This document shows positions 45,729-52,935 of a stretch of DNA of 61,470 bases, piece by piece (the first letter of the stretch is position 1; every line of letters starts with the position of its first letter). The notes under the pieces are model-generated. The model made no database searches, was not told the DNA's origin, and saw nothing but the letters and a program-made list of their open reading frames with translations. Position numbers and translations under genes: made by a program. Source of the DNA: JASDSY01 sp041441465 (GTDB lineage: Bacteria > Muiribacteriota > UBA9980). The stretch is taken from positions 1 to 61,470 of the forward strand of contig JASDSY010000023.1 in assembly GCA_041441465.1 (NCBI GenBank), read 5' to 3'.

Positions 45729-45897
45729 GAGACTGTGTGAAATCAAACCCATTACAAACATTGAATCGTTATAAAGACAAAAAAATAATCAATGTTTTCG
45801 AAAGTGAACTAAATTAGTTCACTTGGATTATAAAAATTAAATGTAGCAAAATCAATAGTTTTGAAAATAAAAATTAAATTTCATTTAACACAGTCTC
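45729..45897. mobile_element. MITE-like element with 10-bp inverted ends
   Basis: 169 bp bounded by GAGACTGTGT (45729-45738) and its complement ACACAGTCTC (45888-45897), flanked by TAT on both sides. The interior has a perfect 23-bp palindrome (45802-45824, AAGTGAACTAA arms). No coding capacity. GAGACCGTGTGAAAT at 61418 is similar to its left end. Confidence 0.6.
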
Positions 45898-46018
45898 TAT
45901 ACGAAAAAGTACAATATAGTTTACTTAATAATCAGGATTAATTTTGAAATTTAGAAAAGTACATAAAAAATTTATTTATTATAAAAAAAATTTTTGTGGC
46001 ATTTATAAGGAGGTAAAA

Positions 46019-46840
46019 ATGGATTTTAAATCTTTATTTGACGAAGCTAAAACCGAACTTTTAACAAGTGAACATCCTTTGGCTAATACTGATTCTTCGA
46101 TAAAACATGCTTATTTAACCGGCCTTGCAATAATTGCCGCGACTAATGCGAAAGATGAATTTACTAAGGTTGAAAAACAATACCTTGAAAAAATGGCAAT
46201 AAGTCTTAATTTACCTGATGAATTATATAAAAATGCTTTAAATACTGGTAAAAATCCTGATAAGTCAGTTATTAAAACGATTGTTGAAACTATTGACCAA
46301 AGGTATATGCAATTTTTATTTTTAATAGATGCATGGCAGCTTTCAAAAATTGATGGTACTGTGAGTGAAACTGAAAATCATATTATAGAATCATATATAC
46401 AATTTTTTAAATTTACTATTGATAATTGCCAGCTGCTAGAAAATTTAATGAGCGCAATAGAGAAAAATGACATCGAAAATTTTAAGTTATCAATTAATGA
46501 AGTAATTGGTATTGAAAAAAATACGATAAAAGATGTTTTAAAATATTATTTTTCAGACGAAGAAAATATGAAAGAAGAATGGTTTGTATTACATGAACAG
46601 CAAAAAAAAATTGAAAAAGAAATAAATGATATTCAAAAAAGAGTAAAAATTGCGATTGATATGGTAAAAAAAAAAGGAATTGAGGGTTACATTGATGATC
46701 TAAAATTTGAAGATGTACCTTATCCAAAAGAAGAAATAAAACGTCTGAAAGCTGAATATGAAAAGCTTCAAATAAAAATCAATAGTATTGTTAAAGCAAT
46801 AAATAAATTACTCAACTTTCGCAGGAGTGCAAAAGTTTAA
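46019..46840 (+). CDS. TerB-like protein, 3' end altered by IS insertion
   Basis: 273 residues from ATG 46019 after a strong AAGGAGG; reading from 45944 lacks a ribosome binding site. The N-terminal ~185 residues are TerB-like (AKDEFTKVEKQYLEKMA). A coiled-coil tail (KAEYEKLQIKINSIVKAINK) follows. The last ~10 residues (LNFRRSAKV) are encoded by the terminal repeat of the IS4-like relic at 46811, so the natural C-terminus is replaced. TerB-family domains are linked to tellurite and membrane-stress systems; the copy here is the third in the island. Confidence 0.75.
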   Translation: MDFKSLFDEAKTELLTSEHPLANTDSSIKHAYLTGLAIIAATNAKDEFTKVEKQYLEKMAISLNLPDELYKNALNTGKNPDKSVIKTIVETIDQRYMQFLFLIDAWQLSKIDGTVSETENHIIESYIQFFKFTIDNCQLLENLMSAIEKNDIENFKLSINEVIGIEKNTIKDVLKYYFSDEENMKEEWFVLHEQQKKIEKEINDIQKRVKIAIDMVKKKGIEGYIDDLKFEDVPYPKEEIKRLKAEYEKLQIKINSIVKAINKLLNFRRSAKV

Positions 46841-47158
46841 ATACCTTGAAAAACTAGATGATGATGCAATAAATTCATTAAAAAAAGCATTTAGCTCTTT
46901 TTTAGTAAGCATAAGTTTGGTTTTTAAAGTTGATTTGAGCATTTGAAGCAACATTTGAATTGCTTCAAATTTACTCATTTTCTGCAACTCATCGCAGTAA
47001 TAATTAAATAATGCGCCAAAAGTTTTTTGATCTTTGTTTTTACGATTTTCAATTGTAAGCATTATACACCTTGCAAAAACAATAGTTGTGTGAGCTACAA
47101 GTGTGTCATAATTACGGCAAAAAAATTCTTTAGCAAGATTTAAGTATGATTTACAGCA
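46808..47158 (-). pseudogene. C-terminal fragment of IS4-like transposase
   Basis: Reading from the IS256 junction the frame encodes LAKEFFCRNYDTLVAHTTIV, FARCIMLTIENRK and LFNYYCDELQKMSKFEAIQM, a pattern seen at the C-terminus of IS4-group transposases. About 116 codons remain; the start is lost. Confidence 0.65.
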
Positions 47159-47338
47159 TAAAAAAAGGTAGCGTAAAATAATTTGTGTAAACCTATTTTT
47201 GGGTTTACAAATTTAGTGAAAAAATGTTACTGTTTAAAAAAAACGATATCTACATCAATTTTAACATATAATGCCAAAATGTCAATCTTGCCCTGTTTTC
47301 GATAAGAAGCAGGGCATTTTTGTTGTATTGTCCCCGGT

Positions 47339-48454
47339 TTAGTTGAGGTCTTCTAAAGTCACTCGCCCTTCAAAGTAGATTACCAACTGATCGAGAATCT
47401 GGCTCCAGCCATATATTTTGCCAGTCCATTTTCTGGTTACGTCCATCATCGCCAGATACAGAATTTTAAAAAGTGCCTCGTCGTCCGGGAATGAAGAACG
47501 GGTCTTGGTGACTTTTCTCATCTGCCGATTGAAGTTTTCGATGCTATTTGTTGTATATATAATTCTTCTAAGTTCGTACGGATATTTGAAAAATGTTGAT
47601 AATTCCGTCCAATTAGAGCGCCAGGATTTGATCGAACTGGGATATTTCTTACCCCACTTTTCGTCCATACGTTCCAGCATTTCAATGGCCTGCTCCTCAG
47701 TTGATGCCTGATATACCGGTTTTAAATCCGCCATGAACTGCTTGATATCCTTATATGAGACGCATTTTGTTGAATTTCTGATTTGGTGGACAACACATTT
47801 CTGGATTTCTGTCTTATGGAATACAGCTTTTATAGCGTCCGAAAAGCCGCTTAAATTATCTACGGATGCTATCAGGATATCTTTTGTCCCTCGGTTTTTG
47901 ATTTCATTGAGAACATTTAACCAGAATCGTGAGGACTCGTTCTCGCCGATCCACATACCGAGTATATCCTTGCCGCCGTCGAGCGTTATTCCAAGAGCGA
48001 TATAGACGGCTTTTTTTACTACCTGGCCGTCTTTTCTGACAGAGCAGTGAAGAGCATCTAGAAACATGATTGCATAGATGCTTTCCAGAGGTCGGTTCTG
48101 CCATTCACGCGCCAGAGGAAGCACCTTATCAGTTATTTTTGAGACGAGAGTGGGCGAAGCCGAAAATCCATATATTTCCTTGATATGTGCTTCGATATCA
48201 CGAGTGGACATGCCCTTGGCATACATCGAAATTATCTGCTCGTCTATGCTTGAAATATCCGTCTGGTGCTTCTTTACTACCTGCGGCTCGAATTCACTTT
48301 CACGGTCCCTGGGTACGTTAAGTTCAACCTCGCCAAGATTTGTAGTGACGGTCTTCTGGCTGTGGCCATTTCTAGTATTATTCGTTTCCTTGTTTTTATA
48401 ATCGTATTTGGAATAGCCAAGTTGATCATCCATCTCGGCTTCCAGCATATTCTG
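47339..48454 (-). pseudogene. IS256 (Mutator) transposase, C-terminal part
   Basis: 371 codons from NMLEAEMDDQLGY to the stop, covering the DDE core (MFLDALHCSVRKDGQ, LIASVDNLSGFSDA, IYTTNSIENFNRQMRK). The 5' end is cut by the IS3 insertion at CTG 48452-48454. Joining it with 49819-49935 gives a continuous ~409-residue transposase, so excision of IS3 would restore the gene. Confidence 0.9.
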
Positions 48455-48512
48455 TATAATGAACCCCAAAATTAAGACAGAAAAATTCTAAAATTTAAGG
48501 TATAATAGTAAT

Positions 48513-48809
48513 ATGAAAAAAAGTTACACACCAGAACAAAAAGCACAAATAGTGTTGGAAATTTTAAAAGAAGAAAAGACACTAGCGCAAATTTCATCAG
48601 AAACAGGGGTTCATGTCAATCAGCTCCGACAGTGGAAAATGGCAGCAATTGAAGCTCTTCCAAAAGCTTTTGAACGTAAAAATCAAGAAATTAATGAATT
48701 GCGTAAGTCGAGCGAGAAAAAGGAAGAAGAGTTGTACAAAGAAATCGGGAAATTAACCACTCATTTAGAGTGGCTTAAAAAAAAATCTGGTCTTAAGCCG
48801 CCGTTCTGA
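48513..48809 (+). CDS. IS3-family transposase OrfA
   Basis: 98 residues with the IS3 OrfA helix-turn-helix (YTPEQKAQIVLEILKEEKT, then GVHVNQLRQWK) and a coiled-coil tail. It binds the element ends. An A9 run at 48777-48785 lies near its end, and the OrfB frame is open upstream across this run. A fusion would need a +1 or -2 shift, not the usual -1, hinting that this run has changed length. Confidence 0.9.
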   Translation: MKKSYTPEQKAQIVLEILKEEKTLAQISSETGVHVNQLRQWKMAAIEALPKAFERKNQEINELRKSSEKKEEELYKEIGKLTTHLEWLKKKSGLKPPF

Positions 48810-48819
48810 GAGAGTTAAG

Positions 48820-49758
48820 ATGATCGAAAAAGATCATCCTGAAATTTCGATTTCAACACAGTCTGAACTTCTTGGCCTGAATCGTACAAGTCTTTACTAC
48901 AAACCAAAAGCCAGGAATGATTCAGATAATATTGATAAGCAGTTGATTATTGAAGTTTTTGAAAAATATCCGTTCTTTGGCTATAGGAAATTGAGCATTT
49001 TTCTCCGTACTCAAAAAGGCCGTGTAATAAATCATAAGCGTGTATTAAAATATATGAATGAACTTGGAATTCACGCAATTTATCCTGGGCCTAATATGAG
49101 CAAAAGAAATTTTATGCAGGCGGCAAAACCGTATTTGTTAAGAAATATAAATGCTGAATATCCTGATCATATTTGGAGTATTGACATAACATATATAAAA
49201 ATGCAGCAAGGTTTTATGTATCTTGTGGCAGTAATTGACTGGTATTCACGCTATGTGGTGGCATGGGAGCTTTCAAATACACTGGAAATATCTTTTGTTT
49301 TAGAAGTAGTCAAAAAAGCATTAAAAACAGGCGTGCCTGAATACTGGAACAGTGATCAGGGAAGTCATTTTACAAGTTCACAATACATAAACATGTTGGA
49401 AGAGCTGAAAATAAATGTAAGCATGGACGGAAAAGGCCGCGCTCTGGACAATATATTTATCGAAAGATTTTGGAGATCAGTAAAATACGAGGAAATATAT
49501 TTAAAAGAGTATGAAACTCCACGTCAATTAAGACAATCAATCATAAAATACATTAATTTCTATAATTATGAACGGCCGCATCAGTCATTGAAATATAAAA
49601 CGCCTAATGAAATCTATACCGGCAAATATATTGTAAAAGAACACAGTAATACAAAATCTCGAAAAAGCCCATCCAACAGTTGGATGGCAACAACTGCCAC
49701 TCGCTACGCTTCGAGGCAGTTGTTCGAAGACCAAAGGCACGCAACCCGGGAGAATTAA
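48820..49758 (+). CDS. IS3-family transposase OrfB (rve integrase core)
   Basis: 312 residues with a HTH_21-like segment (FGYRKLSIFLRTQKGRVINH) and the DDE catalytic core: D in IWSIDITYI, D in WNSDQGSHF, E in NIFIERFWRS, then YINFYNYERPHQSL. It performs strand transfer for the IS3 element. The last ~40 residues are atypical (SRKSPSNSWMATTATR). The catalytic triad is complete, so the element may still be active if the frame with OrfA can be joined. Confidence 0.93.
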   Translation: MIEKDHPEISISTQSELLGLNRTSLYYKPKARNDSDNIDKQLIIEVFEKYPFFGYRKLSIFLRTQKGRVINHKRVLKYMNELGIHAIYPGPNMSKRNFMQAAKPYLLRNINAEYPDHIWSIDITYIKMQQGFMYLVAVIDWYSRYVVAWELSNTLEISFVLEVVKKALKTGVPEYWNSDQGSHFTSSQYINMLEELKINVSMDGKGRALDNIFIERFWRSVKYEEIYLKEYETPRQLRQSIIKYINFYNYERPHQSLKYKTPNEIYTGKYIVKEHSNTKSRKSPSNSWMATTATRYASRQLFEDQRHATREN

Positions 49759-49818
49759 AAAAGGAGGACATACCTTAAACTTGATTAAAAAATTGTCTTG
49801 ACATCGGGGTGCAGTTTA

Positions 49819-49935
49819 CTGAACCGTATTTCCAAGAAGTTCTTTAAGCATGTTTTGAAGGTCGGTTGCGTTTTTGGGCTGAAACTCCTGAAGAAGCTGC
49901 TTGATTAATTCTTTTCGATTGTTTTTTTCTTTCAT
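49819..49935 (-). pseudogene. IS256 transposase, N-terminal part
   Basis: 39 codons (MKEKNNRKELIKQLLQEF...LGNTVQ) after an AGGTTTTTTT/GGAGG start region at 49935. The last codon CAG equals the IS3 target duplication and joins in frame to NMLEAEMDDQ in the C-terminal part. Confidence 0.88.
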
Positions 49936-50006
49936 AAAAAAACCTCCAGTTTAATTATATACTATTCTGGAGGTTTACACAAATTTATTTACACTCTCTA
50001 AAAAAA

Positions 50007-50303
50007 CATTTCGATATTCTATCGTTTGCAATATATTTGAACTATTTTTTCGGATGAATTTAGAAATCTGTAAACCGTATCTGCCAAATTTTATCAGTGA
50101 GTTTTTTTCAAGATTATACAAAAATTACGGCCGGTAAAAACAATCGAAAATATGAACATAAAAATTTTAGAGCAAGAAATTCCTTTTTCTTTATTAAAGT
50201 TGCCAAAAGCCATAATTTGGCTGATTTTATTTTCAATGAAAAAAATTTTAATGGTTGAAGAAATATTGTTTTCATAAGTTGATTTTTGTGATATACTATT
50301 CAT
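50007..50303 (-). pseudogene. N-terminal fragment of IS4-like transposase
   Basis: ATG 50303 starts FNKEKGISCSKIFMFIFSIV and FTGRNFC, an IS4-group N-terminal pattern. The frame then breaks near 50094, and the family-like ADTVYRFLNSSEK follows in another frame. It ends at the IS256 target duplication. Confidence 0.65.
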
Positions 50304-50446
50304 GACAGAAACCTCACTTTGCTTTATTATATTGTGTTTTGGACAATACGATTATATCGAAAAAATGGGTTTCTGTACTATTTTTAAAACGAAAACTATT
50401 GTTTTTTTCAATGAACTTATTTTATTTTTTTACTGCGAAAGTTGAG

Positions 50447-51110
50447 TTTATTATAATTAAATGATGAATAGTTTAAATTTAAAAATAGATAGAAATTAAT
50501 ATAAAACGCTTATAAAAAAACAAGTTGAAAATAAAAAAGAAGTTGTCATAAATAATTTTGTTGATACTTTGAAAATTGATGATTCAAAAAATCAATGAGA
50601 GGTTATTCAATGATATATATTTGCAGGCAAAAACCCCCACCTTAATCATCTTCTTGATCGGATGGTGCATTCTGCCAGAACGCATATTTGGGAGTGAAAG
50701 TAGTATTATGAAAGCTGCACCTTGGCAGAGAAACACAAGATTGTTATATCTGGAATGAAAGTCAAGGTTAACGGTTTTGCTTAATATTATTAAAAAAGCA
50801 TATTCGAACCAGAAAATTTTTATTATATGTTAATGATCGATAATTCAGTTTGTGTTCCGGTTAAAAATTCGATACTACCGGTATATGTTTATTATCCTGC
50901 AAAATTGACAGATGAAAGTTCGGACAAATACATCTGGCGGTTCAACAAAAGAAATATTTTTGACTATGATAAATTTGGTATTAACAACTGTAGCAAAAAA
51001 TTAAAATCAAAGCAACTGAATTTTGCACTTGAAAAGCAAGGCTTTCATTAATTGTGAGTAAATTTGCACTAATTTACTCGATGTGCTAAAAAAATTGGTA
51101 AGGAGTTTAA
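50447..51110. other. Decayed region between IS nest and EcsC-like genes
   Basis: 664 bp with several stops in all frames. A 74-codon frame at 50827-51051 (VYVYYPAKLTDESSDKYIW) and fragments such as LNHLLDRMVHSARTHIWE around 50640 look like coding remnants, but I cannot assign them. The ribosome binding site AAGGAG for 51111 lies at the end. Confidence 0.4.
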
Positions 51111-51896
51111 ATGAATAAAGACAGAATCAAAATGGATATAAATGATCTTATTCAAAAAATTTATGAAGATTCAAAAAATTCTAAAGACATTAAAAATGAA
51201 TTAGTTAAAACAGCGGATAAGTTAAATGATCATATTATAACAATTTTACAGGGAACACTAAAAAAATCATTGGAAGAATTTATTAAATCAGATTCATTAA
51301 AAGAACTTAATGAAAAATACAATGATTATACATTAGAAGAAAAGTGTGATTGGTTAACTCGCAATGCTATTTTAAAATCATGTGTTTCTGGTGCCGCAGC
51401 CGCCACAGGAATGACCGCATTAGTTCCTGCATTATTAAGTGGTGCAGGCACTCTTACAGCTGTGCCTGCTGAAATATCGATTCAATTAGCTGAAATTGCA
51501 TATTTATTAAAAACACAATTTAATTTAATTCTTCAAATTGCATATATTAATGGCGTAAAATTTGATGAGAATAATAAAGAAGATGTTTTAAAATTAATTT
51601 CAATAGGTTATGGAGTTAAATTGTCTGGTAAATTAAGAGATGTTTTGATAAAAGAAATACTTCCTAAATTGGTTTCAAAAATAATTAAAAGAGAAATCAT
51701 TGCGCTCCCACCTTTAATTAATTTATTAACATTACCAACCTACAATGCAATATCAACTTATTATGTCGGATTGGTATCTAAAAATATGTTCATAAAAAAA
51801 GAGGTTTTTGAAATAAACATTGAAACTGTTTTTGAATACCTCAATAAAATGGCTAAAAAAGATATAACAATATCGTTTTCAGATTACAATAAATAG
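51111..51896 (+). CDS. EcsC-like helical protein 1
   Basis: 261 residues. A charged N-terminal helix region (1-~85) precedes two hydrophobic stretches (SGAAAATGMTALVPALLSG and TAVPAEISIQLAEIAYLL), then LILQIAYINGVKFDENN. The order of P-A-E/D, a helix with Q..L and I-A-x-x-x-G resembles the EcsC family, which is associated with membranes and protein export. A second hydrophobic segment (REIIALPPLINLLTLP) lies near residue 205. AAGGAG precedes ATG. It is 16 bp from the paralogous next gene. Confidence 0.6.
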   Translation: MNKDRIKMDINDLIQKIYEDSKNSKDIKNELVKTADKLNDHIITILQGTLKKSLEEFIKSDSLKELNEKYNDYTLEEKCDWLTRNAILKSCVSGAAAATGMTALVPALLSGAGTLTAVPAEISIQLAEIAYLLKTQFNLILQIAYINGVKFDENNKEDVLKLISIGYGVKLSGKLRDVLIKEILPKLVSKIIKREIIALPPLINLLTLPTYNAISTYYVGLVSKNMFIKKEVFEINIETVFEYLNKMAKKDITISFSDYNK

Positions 51897-51912
51897 TAGA
51901 AAGGAAGATGTA

Positions 51913-52590
51913 ATGGAATTGAAAGAAATAGTCAAAGATTTTATTGAAGAGATGGTAAAAAGAAACATGTCGCTATTTCATAAAAGTTCTGAAGACATAA
52001 GAAAAATATACCCACATTTGAACAACGAGCAAATTTCTAGGAAATTAATATTTAAAGCAAATTTATCAACAGCCGCAGTAGGCGTTGGCACAACTGTATT
52101 ATCTCAACTTCCTATGCTTGCAGGACCAACCGGAATTGTTGCTTCATTAGGTGCTAATGCCGCTACTGCATACTATGATTTTCAAAAATGTACTAACATA
52201 CAAAGTGCATTGGTTGTAAAAATTGCTGCATTATATGGATATCAACTTGATGAAAAAAATGAACTTCATAGATGTATTGTCCTAGAAAGCATATTTGGCC
52301 AAGAACTTGAATTAGCTGCACAATTAGCAGGAAAGTTTATTGAAAAAGGCGCTAAAATATTGTTAAAAAAATATTTTACAGAAAGTATTGTCAAACAATT
52401 GTATAGAGATATTCTCGAAAAAATTGGAGTAAATGTAGCAAGCAGAGTTACAAGTAGACAAATTGCCAAATTTATACCATTAATTGGTCCATTAACAGTA
52501 GGGGCAATTAATTGGTGGGCAGCAGGAAGTGTTGGCGAAACAGCCATTAAAATATTTTCTGCAGCCCGAAATAAAAATGTAGAATTATAA
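51913..52590 (+). CDS. EcsC-like helical protein 2
   Basis: 225 residues with the same design as the gene upstream: charged N-terminus, a Gly/Ala hydrophobic segment (STAAVGVGTTVLSQLPMLAG), then CTNIQSALVVKIAALYGYQLDEKN, and a C-terminal hydrophobic piece (FIPLIGPLTVGAINWW). This fits EcsC or the DUF697 group, whose members often accompany GTPases. The pair likely acts with the dynamin-like proteins upstream, although the IS nest separates them. GAAGG ribosome binding site. A perfect 18-bp inverted repeat follows the stop. Confidence 0.6.
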   Translation: MELKEIVKDFIEEMVKRNMSLFHKSSEDIRKIYPHLNNEQISRKLIFKANLSTAAVGVGTTVLSQLPMLAGPTGIVASLGANAATAYYDFQKCTNIQSALVVKIAALYGYQLDEKNELHRCIVLESIFGQELELAAQLAGKFIEKGAKILLKKYFTESIVKQLYRDILEKIGVNVASRVTSRQIAKFIPLIGPLTVGAINWWAAGSVGETAIKIFSAARNKNVEL

Positions 52591-52597
52591 TAAATTT

Positions 52598-52652
52598 CTT
52601 TATCCAGAACGACGAACTTGTTTCCAACCTCGTATCGTCGTTCTGGATAAAG
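52598..52652. repeat. Perfect 18-bp inverted repeat
   Basis: CTTTATCCAGAACGACGA (52598-52615) and its exact complement (52635-52652) flank a 19-nt loop. The hairpin could stop transcription of the EcsC-like genes, but there is no T-run, so a recombination or regulatory site is also possible. Confidence 0.75.
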
Positions 52653-52722
52653 ACTAATGTATTTCAAACAAGTACTATTCAAAATAACTGTGTTTTCTTA
52701 AAGATAATTTATTCCAAAACAG

Positions 52723-52736
52723 GGAGGCGCGCCTCC
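52723..52736. repeat. G+C-rich 14-bp palindrome
   Basis: GGAGGCGCGCCTCC is self-complementary and sits in very A+T-rich DNA 43 bp before the right 65-bp repeat. Confidence 0.7.
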
Positions 52737-52778
52737 TATGTCTAACAAGCGATTAAACGCTGTTACTAAGTTTAAATA

Positions 52779-52843
52779 TTGCAAAAAATCTTTCTTTGAA
52801 TTATAATAATGCCTTAAAAAAATGATTTTTTCTATATAGTTTT
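52779..52843 (+). repeat. 65-bp promoter-bearing direct repeat, right copy
   Basis: One base differs from 35624-35688. It provides TTGCAA (52779-52784), 17-bp spacer and TATAAT (52802-52807) for the helicase gene at 52936. The similarity begins at the -35 and ends about 36 bp after the -10. Confidence 0.85.
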
Positions 52844-52935
52844 AACTAAACGCATATTCATATTTTGTATTTGCACGCAATTTATTGGGCTATATGTGGA
52901 TATTATTTGAAATAATCGCTGGCTGGTGGCTTTTT

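Larger units (their letters stand above)
48455..49818 (+). mobile_element. IS3-family element
   Basis: 1364 bp with imperfect inverted ends TATAATGAACCCC and TAAACTGCACCCC (reverse of the right end), flanked by a CTG target duplication (48452-48454, 49819-49821). It carries OrfA and OrfB on the plus strand. Confidence 0.88.
47167..49998 (-). mobile_element. IS256-family element, interrupted by IS3
   Basis: Imperfect ~27-bp inverted ends (GTAGCGTAAAATAATTTGTG at the left, GAGTGTAAATAAATTTGTG in reverse at the right) and a perfect 8-bp target duplication TAAAAAAA (47159-47166 and 49999-50006). Without the inner IS3 it is about 1.46 kb, normal for IS256. Confidence 0.9.
46811..50446. mobile_element. 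IS4-like element relic (outermost of three nested IS elements)
   Basis: Ends are the inverted pair CTCAACTTTCGCAG (46811-46824) and CTGCGAAAGTTGAG (50433-50446). Its minus-strand transposase survives as a C-terminal fragment at the left and an N-terminal fragment at the right; the catalytic middle is missing. The gap is filled by an IS256-family element. A clear target duplication is not seen. Confidence 0.7.

Noticed and set aside
50576..50758. 60-codon frame in the decayed region
   Set aside because: Other frames carry equally plausible fragments, so it is more likely debris than a gene.
52741..52766. Integron attC-like string (TCTAACAAGCG...CGCTGTTA)
   Set aside because: Only a short imperfect dyad; no integron integrase or cassette array is present.
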